Of a stretch of 27,923 nucleotides of DNA, positions 8,121 through 15,426 are shown in pieces. The stretch is from UBA7803 sp041686955 (GTDB taxonomy: Bacteria; Pseudomonadota; Gammaproteobacteria; Pseudomonadales; Azotimanducaceae). Positions within the stretch are counted from its first letter, which is position 1, and each line of letters opens with the position of its first letter. The translations under genes and the position numbers were made by a program. The stretch spans positions 1-27,923 of the forward strand of contig JAWLCV010000055.1 of the NCBI GenBank assembly GCA_041686955.1. Reading direction: 5' to 3'. The notes under the pieces were generated by a model. It did not search any database. It had not been told where the DNA came from and was given only the letters and a program-made list of their open reading frames with translations.

Positions 8121-8879
8121 ATGATCAGCGAGGTCGTCATTCCCGAGCAGTTTCGCGGGCCGCCGAGCTCCGGCAACGGCGGCTACGTGGCCGGCGTTCT
8201 CGCCGAGCACTTCCCTCCTCCCCCCGCGCCCGGGGACGATGGTGCCGCGGTGGAAGTGACCCTGCGCTCTCCCATCCCGCTCGATACGCCCATGCGTCTC
8301 GAGTGCGTGGAGGAAGGGCAGCTTCGGCTGATGCTCGCGGAGCAGCTCATCGCCGAGGCGCGCCGCACCCACCTCGCCCTGGAAGTCCCGTCGCCGCCCG
8401 GCTTCGCCGCAGCGCTGGCGGCCCGCGCCGATTCACCTTCCTTCTATCGCGACGTGAACCCGCTGGTGAAGGGCGGCACCGGTTTCCACCCGGTGTGCGT
8501 CTGCTGCGGCGCGGACGTGGCCGAGGACCGGGGTCTGCACGTGTACGCCGCGCCGGTGCCCGGGTTCGACGGAGTCGCCGCCGCCTGGCGCGCCAAGGCC
8601 GTGTTCGCTGGCCCGGACGGCCACCTGCCGGAGCGGCTGGTGTGGACGGCCCTCGACTGCCCGGGCCAGTTCGCCTACATGGCCGCGGGCATCCGCACCG
8701 GTCTGCTCGGCCGCATGACCGCCCGGGTGCTGCGCCCGGTGCCGGCGGAAACCGACCTGGTGATCATCGGCTGGCGCATCGGCATCGAGCGCAAGAAGCA
8801 CTTCGCGGGGACGGCGCTGTTCGACGATACCGGGGAGTTGTGTGCGTGGGCACAGCAGACGTGGATCGGGAGAGTCTAG
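8121..8879 (+). CDS. Hotdog-fold thioesterase-like protein
   Basis: This 252-aa protein looks like a hotdog-fold acyl-CoA thioesterase-family protein. The N-terminal segment FRGPPSSGNGGYVAGVLAEHF resembles the start of such domains. A FHPVCVCCGAD motif at about residues 120-132 and the ALDCPGQFAYM region point to two hotdog-like halves. I recognise the family pattern more than any specific enzyme, and no catalytic residue can be assigned with confidence. The gene follows the MoxR-VWA pair and has its own predicted promoter. Its TAG stop is 4 bp from the first heptad of repeat copy B. With the acyl-CoA dehydrogenase block on the other side of that repeat, a role in releasing or trimming acyl-CoA is plausible but inferred. 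Confidence 0.6.
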   Translation: MISEVVIPEQFRGPPSSGNGGYVAGVLAEHFPPPPAPGDDGAAVEVTLRSPIPLDTPMRLECVEEGQLRLMLAEQLIAEARRTHLALEVPSPPGFAAALAARADSPSFYRDVNPLVKGGTGFHPVCVCCGADVAEDRGLHVYAAPVPGFDGVAAAWRAKAVFAGPDGHLPERLVWTALDCPGQFAYMAAGIRTGLLGRMTARVLRPVPAETDLVIIGWRIGIERKKHFAGTALFDDTGELCAWAQQTWIGRV

Positions 8880-8883
8880 CGAA

Positions 8884-9120
8884 TCGCTTTCCGCTATCCG
8901 CTGTCCGCTATCCGCTGGCATCGGGGATCAGCGTTCGGCGATCAGCAAGGCAGACGCTTCGCCGGCGGAGCGGGCAACGACGGGAGCGAGCGGGCCGGAA
9001 AGCGAATTTCACCGGCCATTGTCGCGGCGCCGATACCCATTCCGCTGCGCAAACCACTCTTGCCGAAAGCTGAAAGCTGGCAGCCTTCCAGCGGAAAGCG
9101 GACAGCGGACAGCGGACAGC
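8884..9120. repeat. Intergenic heptad-bounded element, copy B
   Basis: This is the second copy of the element at 883-1248, filling the space between two convergent genes. The left array (8884-8946) has nine 7-bp units, first ccgctat/ccgctgt types, then gatcagc/gttcggc types. The right array (9065-9120) has eight units: gaaagct twice, then ending in ggaaagc and three ggacagc. The right units are largely the reverse complement of the left ones, so the ends form heptad-built inverted repeats. The core (8947-9064) matches copy A except that the second inverted-repeat arm and about 130 bp between TCGCG sites are absent. The TAG stops of the two flanking genes lie 4 bp and 1 bp outside the arrays. 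Confidence 0.8.
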
Positions 9121-9121
9121 A

Positions 9122-10291
9122 CTAGTACGACCGCGGCAGACCAAGCACATGCTCGGTCACGAAGTTGAGGATCATCTCCTGGGAGATCGGCGCGATGCGC
9201 ATCAGCCGCGCCTCCCGCCAGTACCGCTCCACGTGATACTCCCGCGCGTAGCCGAACCCGCCGTGGGTCTGCATGGCCTGATCGGCGGTCTGGAAGGCGG
9301 CGTCCGCCGCCAGCCACTTGGCCATGTTCGCCTCGGCGCCGCACGGCTGCCCCGAATCCAGCAGCCAGGCCGCTTTGCGCACCATGAGCTCCGCGGCGTC
9401 CAGCCGCATCCTTGCCTCCCCCAGGGGGAACGCCACGCCCTGGTTGCGGCCGATGGGGCGGCCGAATACCACCCGCTCGTTCGCGTAGTCGACGGCGCGC
9501 GCCAGCGCCGCGCGGCCGATGCCGAGGGCTTCGGCGGCGATGAGGATGCGCTCCGCATTGAGCCCGTCCAAGAGATAGCGGAAGCCCCGGCCCTCCTCTC
9601 CCACCCGGTCGGAGACGTGCACGGGCAGGTCGTCGTACACCACCTCGCAGGTGGCCACGGCGTTGCGGCCGAGCTTGGGGATGGGAGAGATGGTGACTTC
9701 CGGGCGCTGCAGCTCCGCGAGCAGCAGGGTCATGCCGTCGGTGCGGCGCTCGGCCTGCTCCCGCGGCGTGGTGCGCACCAGCAGCAGCACCCGCTCCGAC
9801 TCCAGAGCCTTCGTGGTCCACACCTTGCGCCCCCGGACCAGGTAATGGTCCCCTTCCCGCCGCGCGAAGGTGGTGATGGCGGTGGTGTCCGTGCCGGCGT
9901 CGGGCTCGGTGACGCCGAACGCCACGTGCAGGTCGCCGCGGGCCACCGCCGGCAGGTACTTCTGCTTCATCTCCTCAGAACCGTGCCGGACCACCGGGTG
10001 CATGCCGAACATGGACAGATGCAGCGGGGTCGCGCCGTTCATGGCGGCGCCGGAGGCGGCCACGGTTTCCAGCACCAGGCTCGCCTCGGTGATACCGCGG
10101 CCGCTGCCGCCGTAGGCTTCGGGGATGGCGATGCCGATCCAGCCGCCGGCGGCCATGGCGCGGTAGAACTCCCAGGGAAAACGCTGCTCCGCGTCGCAGG
10201 CGGCCCAGTAGTCGTCGCCGAACCCTGCGCAAACCCGGCCCACCGCCTCACGGATGAGTCCGTGTTCCTCGCTCTGCTGAAAATCCACCAT
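9122..10291 (-). CDS. Acyl-CoA dehydrogenase family protein
   Basis: This 389-aa protein is an FAD-dependent acyl-CoA dehydrogenase. Motifs include FGVTEPDAGTD (FAD/substrate loop), VRGRKVWTTKA, NERVVFGRPIGRNQGVAFPL and the C-terminal MQTHGGFGYAREYHVERYWREARLMRI. Where most family members have the catalytic Glu in an IYEGT motif, this one has IAPIS (about residues 366-370). It does have a Glu in the LNAER segment (Glu247), the position used as base by isovaleryl-CoA dehydrogenase. It is therefore probably active on a branched or unusual acyl-CoA. I prefer ATG 10291 over GTG 10315; neither ribosome site is strong. It is divergent from the MaoC-CitE-crotonase operon, a combination also seen in itaconate and leucine catabolic loci. 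The last codon abuts repeat copy B. Confidence 0.88.
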   Translation of the reverse strand: MVDFQQSEEHGLIREAVGRVCAGFGDDYWAACDAEQRFPWEFYRAMAAGGWIGIAIPEAYGGSGRGITEASLVLETVAASGAAMNGATPLHLSMFGMHPVVRHGSEEMKQKYLPAVARGDLHVAFGVTEPDAGTDTTAITTFARREGDHYLVRGRKVWTTKALESERVLLLVRTTPREQAERRTDGMTLLLAELQRPEVTISPIPKLGRNAVATCEVVYDDLPVHVSDRVGEEGRGFRYLLDGLNAERILIAAEALGIGRAALARAVDYANERVVFGRPIGRNQGVAFPLGEARMRLDAAELMVRKAAWLLDSGQPCGAEANMAKWLAADAAFQTADQAMQTHGGFGYAREYHVERYWREARLMRIAPISQEMILNFVTEHVLGLPRSY

Positions 10292-10321
10292 AGCCCCCGA
10301 CGTCGCCCCGGCCACCGACGA

Positions 10322-10368
10322 TTGTCGCTCGGACGGTGGGCGGTGATAAAGTCCGGGTCCAACCGGAC
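10322..10368 (+). promoter_or_regulatory. Predicted sigma-70 promoter and operator-like palindrome for the maoC-citE-crotonase operon
   Basis: A -35-like ttgtcg (10322-10327) is separated by exactly 17 bases from a -10-like gataaa (10345-10350). Directly after it comes a perfect 6-bp inverted repeat, gtccgg-N6-ccggac (10351-10368), placed where transcription would start. It could be an operator or a 5' leader hairpin. A ribosome site (aggggac) and the ATG at 10384 follow. Predicted from sequence only. Confidence 0.5.
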
Positions 10369-10383
10369 GTTGCAGGGGACGCC

Positions 10384-10836
10384 ATGCCAGGAAAGTTTTT
10401 CGAAGAGCTCGAGGTGGGCATGACCTTCGAGCATCAGCCCGGACGCACGGTCACGGAAACGGACAACCTGCTGTTCACTACTCTGACCCTGAATCTGCAG
10501 CCGCTGCACCTCGACGCGGAGTTCGCCGCCACCACCCAGCACGGGCGGATCCTGGTGAACAGCATCTTCACCCTGGGCCTGGTGGTGGGACTCTCGGTGG
10601 CGGACACCACCCTGGGCACGACCCTCGGCAACCTGGGCTTCGACGAGACCCGGTTTCCAAACCCGGTGTTCGTGGGCGACACCATCCGCGCCAGCACCCG
10701 GGTGGTGAGCCGGCGCGAGAGCCGCTCCAAACCCGACCGCGGCATCGTCACCTTCGAGCATCAGGGCACGAATCAGCGGGGCGAGGTGGTCTGCACCTGC
10801 ACCCGCGGCGCCATGATGCTGCGGCGGCCGGCGTGA
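10384..10836 (+). CDS. MaoC-family hydratase, itaconyl-CoA/mesaconyl-CoA hydratase-like
   Basis: This 150-aa single-hotdog MaoC protein likely adds water to an enoyl-CoA with R stereochemistry. The segment TLNLQPLHLDAEFAATTQHG (residues 35-54) corresponds to the usual GDxNPxHxD active-site loop. His42 is kept, but the catalytic Asp position is Asn37 and the following Asn is Gln39. The FDETRFPNPVFVGDTI segment (86-101) is typical of MaoC proteins that lie beside CitE-like lyases. I chose ATG 10384, preceded by aggggac, over ATG 10336, which would lie between promoter and palindrome. The stop overlaps the GTG of the citE-like gene by 4 bp. By context the substrate may be itaconyl-CoA, mesaconyl-CoA or methylglutaconyl-CoA; this is inference. 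Confidence 0.82.
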   Translation: MPGKFFEELEVGMTFEHQPGRTVTETDNLLFTTLTLNLQPLHLDAEFAATTQHGRILVNSIFTLGLVVGLSVADTTLGTTLGNLGFDETRFPNPVFVGDTIRASTRVVSRRESRSKPDRGIVTFEHQGTNQRGEVVCTCTRGAMMLRRPA

Positions 10837-11759
10837 GCGGGTCCGGCGGGGCCCGCACCGCCGGCGCCGACCGGCTGCGCCGGAGCCTTCACTTCGTCCC
10901 CGGCGCCAGCGAGAAGATGCTGGAGAAGAGCCTGGCCACCGCCGCCGACGGTCTCGTGCTGGATCTCGAGGATGCGGTGACCCCGGACCAGAAGGCCCCG
11001 GCGCGGCTGGAGGTGGCCCGGTGGCTGTCGCAGGTGGACTTCGGCGCCAAGGAACGCACGGTGCGGATCAATCCGCTGGACTCCCCCTGGGGCCGCGACG
11101 ACCTGGCGGTAACCATGGCTCACCCGCCGGACGCCTACGTGGTGCCGAAGGTGTCCACCCTGGCCGAGCTCGAGGCTCTGGACGAGGAGATCCGCCGCCT
11201 CGAGGCGGAGCACGGCCATCCGGAGGGCGGCGTGGGTCTGATCCTGGTGGCCACCGAGACGCCCCTCGGCGTGCTGAACCTGCCCACGTTCCCGGAGTGT
11301 CCCCGGGTGGTGGCGCTCACCTGGGGTGCCGAGGATCTGTCCGCGGCGCTCGGCGCGCCGCGCAATCGGCGCCCGGACGGAACCTACCTGGACGTCTACC
11401 GCCACTGCCGGGTGCAGACCCTGCTCGCCGCCGCCGCTTCGGCGGTTGCGCCCCTGGACGGCGTGTACGTGGATTTCCGTGACCACGAGGGGCTCGAGGC
11501 GGAGTGCCGGGAAGCCGCCTGGATGGGCTACACCGGCAAGATGACCATCCACCCGGACCAGATCGACATCGTCAACGCCGCCTTCACGCCGACCGCCGAC
11601 GAGGTGGCGGAGGCCGAGCGGCTGGTGGAGGCCATGGCCGAGGCCGAGCGCCAGGGACTCATGGCCATCGCCTTCGAAGGCCGGATGGTGGACGTTCCCC
11701 ACAAGACCCGTGCCGAGCGAATCCTCGACCGGGCGCGCCAGATTCGAGAAAGACGATGA
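10833..11759 (+). CDS. CitE-like CoA-ester lyase (citramalyl-CoA lyase-like)
   Basis: This 308-aa HpcH/HpaI-family protein has LHFVPGASEKM (19-29), LVLDLEDAVTP (41-51), TVRIN (76-80), LVATETPLGV with metal ligand Glu142, LTWGAEDLSAALGA with metal ligand Asp168, and YTGKMTIHPDQ (233-243). These match stand-alone CitE-like lyases that split (S)-citramalyl-CoA or malyl-CoA into acetyl-CoA and a 2-oxo acid, and not the citrate lyase complex, whose other subunits are absent. The GTG start at 10833 forms a GTGA overlap with the MaoC stop, and its own stop forms an ATGA overlap with the next gene. Its nearest neighbours suggest the final C-C cleavage of a branched C5 or C6 acyl-CoA. A related but distinct lyase lies at 3669-4571. 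Confidence 0.84.
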   Translation: MSGSGGARTAGADRLRRSLHFVPGASEKMLEKSLATAADGLVLDLEDAVTPDQKAPARLEVARWLSQVDFGAKERTVRINPLDSPWGRDDLAVTMAHPPDAYVVPKVSTLAELEALDEEIRRLEAEHGHPEGGVGLILVATETPLGVLNLPTFPECPRVVALTWGAEDLSAALGAPRNRRPDGTYLDVYRHCRVQTLLAAAASAVAPLDGVYVDFRDHEGLEAECREAAWMGYTGKMTIHPDQIDIVNAAFTPTADEVAEAERLVEAMAEAERQGLMAIAFEGRMVDVPHKTRAERILDRARQIRERR

Positions 11760-12565
11760 GCCGAACCCTGCCCTTGAACACCGAGAAGATCCTCGCCCAC
11801 GTGGACGACCGCGGCATCGGCTGGGTGATCTTCAATCACCCGGAGCGGCACAACGCCTTGTCGCTGGAGATGTGGCAAGGGCTCGCCGACACCCTGCGCG
11901 CCCTCGCGGAGGACCCGGAGGTTCGGGTCGCGGTGATGCGCGGAGCCGGCGGCCGGGCGTTCGTTTCCGGCGCGGACATCTCCGAGTTCGACAGCCAGCG
12001 CGCCAATGCCGAGCAGAAAGCCGAGTACGGCCGAATCGCCGGCGAGGCCAACCGCGCCCTCGCCCGCTTCGAGAAGCCCCTCATCGCGCTGATCGAGGGT
12101 TACTGCATCGGCGGCGGCCTCGCCACCGCGCTGGCCGCCGACGTCCGCTTCGCCACGCCGGAGTCGCGGTTCGGCATTCCCGCCGCCCGCCTGGGGCTGG
12201 GGTACGAATACGAGGGGCTGGCGAAGCTGGCGCGCCTGGTGGGCCCGGCCCGGGCCCGGGACATACTGTTCTCGGCCCGCCACCTGGACGCGGGCGAAGC
12301 CCACGGCATGGGCCTGGTGAACTTCCTCGCCCCGGGCCCGGAGATCGAGTCCCGGGTGGTGGAGTACGCCGGCCGCATCGCCGCCAACGCGCCGCTGACC
12401 GTGCGGGCCGCGAAAGCCGCCCTGAACGCCTGGGAGCGCGGCGGCCGCGCCGAGGAGATCGAGCAGGTGAACGCCCTGGTGGACGCCTGCTTCGACAGCG
12501 AAGACTATCGCGAAGGGCGCCGCGCCTTCGCCGAGAAGCGTCCGCCCGAGTTTCGCGGACGTTGA
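11756..12565 (+). CDS. Enoyl-CoA hydratase/isomerase (crotonase) family protein with non-standard active site
   Basis: This 269-aa crotonase-fold protein has the CoA-binding and oxyanion-hole segments AFVSGADISEF (residues 68-78) and IEGYCIGGGLATALAADVRFA (113-133). The two glutamates used by true enoyl-CoA hydratases are both Ala here: Ala123 in GGGLAT and Ala143 in FGIPAAR. Glu151 and Glu153 in GLGYEYEGL are possible substitutes. So hydratase function should not be assumed; an isomerase, hydrolase or decarboxylase is possible within this superfamily. The ATG overlaps the lyase stop (ATGA), so translation is coupled and it belongs to the MaoC-CitE operon. It ends 4 bp before the 3' end of the convergent TPR lipoprotein gene. 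Confidence 0.83.
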   Translation: MSRTLPLNTEKILAHVDDRGIGWVIFNHPERHNALSLEMWQGLADTLRALAEDPEVRVAVMRGAGGRAFVSGADISEFDSQRANAEQKAEYGRIAGEANRALARFEKPLIALIEGYCIGGGLATALAADVRFATPESRFGIPAARLGLGYEYEGLAKLARLVGPARARDILFSARHLDAGEAHGMGLVNFLAPGPEIESRVVEYAGRIAANAPLTVRAAKAALNAWERGGRAEEIEQVNALVDACFDSEDYREGRRAFAEKRPPEFRGR

Positions 12566-12569
12566 ACGG

Positions 12570-15332
12570 TCAGTCGGCGCCCTCCAGGGCGGCCAGCGCA
12601 GCCCGGGCCTCGCGGGCTTCCGGAAAACCTTCCACGTCCAGGGCCCGGCGGAGCGCTTCCCGCGCGCCGGCCAGGTCCCCCGACTCGCGCAGGGCCACCC
12701 CCAGGTGGTACTGCACGGAGGCGTTGCGCGGATTGAGCTGAACGCTGCGGCGCAGCAGCGACACCGCCTCGGATACGTCCACGTCGCTCTTCAGCAGGAC
12801 CCATCCCACCGTATCGAGAACGTCCGGATTGTCCGGCGCCGCCGCCAGGGCGCGCCGCGCCGTCTCCACCGCCCGCGGGTCGTTGCGCTCCATGTACAGC
12901 CACGCCAGATTGTTCAGCACGACGGCGTTGCCGGTGTCTGACAGGCGCTCGTAGCGGGCGAGGGCGCGGTCCTGGTCCTGGCGCATGAGGGCGTCCGCCA
13001 GCAGCAGCTCCGCTCCCAGGTCTCCGGGGAACCGGCCGAGCCATTCCTCCAGCCGCCCGGCGGCAGCCGCGGCATCGCCGTCGGCGAGGCTCAAGGTAGC
13101 GAGGCGCATGACGGCTTCCCGCGCCCCCGCGTCTGCGAGCTCGGTCAGCATGCGCTCTGCCTCGGCGCGCTGGCCCTGGGCCAGCAGCACGTCCGCCTGG
13201 AGCAACCGGGTGCCCGGGGCATCGTCTCCCGCCGCCAGCAGCCGTTCCACCTTGGCCGCCGCCGCGTCCGCGTCGCCGCTGCCGAGATCCAGACGGGCCA
13301 GGGCCCGCAGCGCCGCCGGGTTGTTCCCGTCCGAAAGCGACAGCGCCCGCTCCAGATTACTGCGCGCCAGGTCCCGATCACCGAGCCGGGCCTGCAGGGA
13401 GCCGAGCGCCAGGTACAGCGTGGGGCTTGCTCCCCCTCCTGCTCCCGCCGCCTCCGCCACGCCGGCCTGCAGCCGTACCGCGGCGGCCTTCGCCGCCGCC
13501 ACGTCGCCCCGGCGCAGATCGATCTCCGCGCGCAGCAGCAGCAGATCCGGCAGATCCGGCGCCAGCGCCAGGGCCTCGTCCACGGCTTCACTCGCCGCCT
13601 GGACCCGGCCCTCCGCCAGATGCAGCCTCGCCAGGCCCAGCCGCGGACGCACTGCGTCCGAATGGGCCGCCGCGGCACGCTGCAGATGGTCCGCTGCCGC
13701 GGCCCGATCCCCCGCCCGCAGCGCCAGGTCCGCCAGCGCGATCAGGGCGCCCTCGTTGTCGGGGCTGGACTCCAGGAACGCCTGGTAGTGACCCATCGCC
13801 GCGGCCCGGTCCCCTTGCTGTTCCGCCAGCCGCGCCAGATTCTGCACCGCGGGCAGGAACTGGGGATCCTTTTCCAGGGCCGTGGCGAACGCCCGACGGG
13901 CCCCGGCCACGTCCTCCGCCATCAGCGCCAGCGCGCCGCGCAGGTTGTAACCCATGGGGTTGTCCGGGTTGCTCTCGATCAGGGATTCCACCGCCTCCCC
14001 GGCAGCCTCCCAGTCCCGGTCCCGCATCCGCAGCATGGCGAGCAGGTAGCCGCTCTGGAACTGCTCCCCATCCACCTCGATGGCGCTTTCCAGCTCCGCC
14101 TCGGCCCTGGAGCGGTCACCCGCGGCCAGCAGGCTGAGCGCGAGCTGGTTGCGGAACGGCGCCGCGTCCGGCGCCATGTCCACGGCCCGTTCCAGGGCCG
14201 CGGTGGCCTCGGCGGGGCGCTGCAGGCGAAGCTGGGCCGCGCCGTACATGGCCAGAACCTGCGGATCCCGGGTGCCGGCGACGAACGGCGTCAGCACCTC
14301 CACCGCGCGCTCGTAGCTGCCCTGGTCGAAGCGCGCCGAGGCCAGCAGCTTGGCCGCCGACTCGTTGCCGGGATCCTGAGCCAGGTAGCGCTGGAGATTG
14401 TTCTCCGCCTGGGCGAGGTGGCGCTGACGGTACTTGATGGCTCCCATCAGGTAGAGGCTCGGCGGATGGTCCGGTGCCACCCGCTGCACTTCGCGGATGG
14501 CGGCCTCGGCGCCCTCCAGGTCCTGCTGCTCGAAGCGCACCAGGCCGTCCAGGTAGTGGGCCATGGGGAAGCTCGGAGCGATCTCGAGCAACCGCCCGGC
14601 CCGATCCGAAGCCACGGCCAGGTTCTTCTGCAGGAGCGCCGACCGCACCAGTCCCACGTGGCCCAGCACCCGGCTCGCCGGCAGCTCCGCGGCCTTCGCG
14701 AACGAGGCTTCCGCCGCCTCCAGGCGCTGGAGGGCGAGCTCGAGCTCGCCCTTGCGCAGCCACGCATCCGCGTTGCGCGGGTCGAGCTCCACCGCGCGCG
14801 CCAGGTGGCGCTCCGCCCGCTCCACATCCCCCTGCTGCCAGGCGACCACTCCGAGTCCCATGTTGCCGTCCGAGAGGGCGGAGCCCTGCTCGTACAGGGC
14901 ATGAGCCCGGCCGAGGTCGCCGGACGCGAGGTAGGCGTCTGCCAGGATCACGGCGAGGCTCGGCGTCAGGGCGCCGGCGTCCTCCAGGGCGCCGATCACT
15001 TCCTGATGCCGCCCGAGCCGGAGCTTGGCCCGCAGCAGCCCGGCCCGGACCCGGTCGTCGTCGAGCCCGAGATCCAGGGCCCGTTCCAGCTCCTTCAACG
15101 CGCTCGGATAATCACCCAGCTCCAGTTGCGCTTCGCCCAGCAGCAGGCGCGCCTGAGCGTGGTCCGGTGCCTTCTGTAGCGCGTTCTTGAGCTCGATGAC
15201 GGCAGTGCGGGTCTCGTGCCCGGCGAGCGCCGCCTCGGCTCTCGTCACATGCTCGTCGGCGGTGGTGTTGTCGCAGGCGGCCAGCAGCAGCCCCAGCAGC
15301 AGCGTGCCGCAGACCCGAACCATCGGCTTCAT
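12570..15332 (-). CDS. prsT: PrsT-like TPR-repeat lipoprotein (PEP-CTERM/exopolysaccharide-associated type)
   Basis: This 920-aa lipoprotein starts MKPMVRVCGTLLLGLLLAAC, with lipobox LAAC and lipidated Cys20. Asp21 follows the Cys, a residue that in enterobacteria favours inner-membrane retention. The rest is almost entirely tetratricopeptide repeats, roughly 20 of them by eye, with recurring patterns such as A-x-x-x-L-x-x-A and P-x-N. The opening TADEHVTRAEAALAGHETRTAVIELKNALQ and the overall length match the PEP-CTERM system TPR lipoprotein PrsT, which accompanies exopolysaccharide and protein-sorting genes. Neither exosortase nor PEP-CTERM targets are visible here, so the symbol is tentative. 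ATG 15332 puts the signal peptide at the N-terminus. It lies 94 bp downstream of a lipoprotein gene in the same direction. Confidence 0.8.
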   Translation of the reverse strand: MKPMVRVCGTLLLGLLLAACDNTTADEHVTRAEAALAGHETRTAVIELKNALQKAPDHAQARLLLGEAQLELGDYPSALKELERALDLGLDDDRVRAGLLRAKLRLGRHQEVIGALEDAGALTPSLAVILADAYLASGDLGRAHALYEQGSALSDGNMGLGVVAWQQGDVERAERHLARAVELDPRNADAWLRKGELELALQRLEAAEASFAKAAELPASRVLGHVGLVRSALLQKNLAVASDRAGRLLEIAPSFPMAHYLDGLVRFEQQDLEGAEAAIREVQRVAPDHPPSLYLMGAIKYRQRHLAQAENNLQRYLAQDPGNESAAKLLASARFDQGSYERAVEVLTPFVAGTRDPQVLAMYGAAQLRLQRPAEATAALERAVDMAPDAAPFRNQLALSLLAAGDRSRAEAELESAIEVDGEQFQSGYLLAMLRMRDRDWEAAGEAVESLIESNPDNPMGYNLRGALALMAEDVAGARRAFATALEKDPQFLPAVQNLARLAEQQGDRAAAMGHYQAFLESSPDNEGALIALADLALRAGDRAAAADHLQRAAAAHSDAVRPRLGLARLHLAEGRVQAASEAVDEALALAPDLPDLLLLRAEIDLRRGDVAAAKAAAVRLQAGVAEAAGAGGGASPTLYLALGSLQARLGDRDLARSNLERALSLSDGNNPAALRALARLDLGSGDADAAAAKVERLLAAGDDAPGTRLLQADVLLAQGQRAEAERMLTELADAGAREAVMRLATLSLADGDAAAAAGRLEEWLGRFPGDLGAELLLADALMRQDQDRALARYERLSDTGNAVVLNNLAWLYMERNDPRAVETARRALAAAPDNPDVLDTVGWVLLKSDVDVSEAVSLLRRSVQLNPRNASVQYHLGVALRESGDLAGAREALRRALDVEGFPEAREARAALAALEGAD

Positions 15333-15426
15333 GATCGCCCCCAGGCGTCGCATCGTCCGTGCGAAGTCTACCCCGGGTGGCCGGCCGACAGGGGCCAAAG
15401 CTGTAACGGTTCGTAAGTGCGACGGG

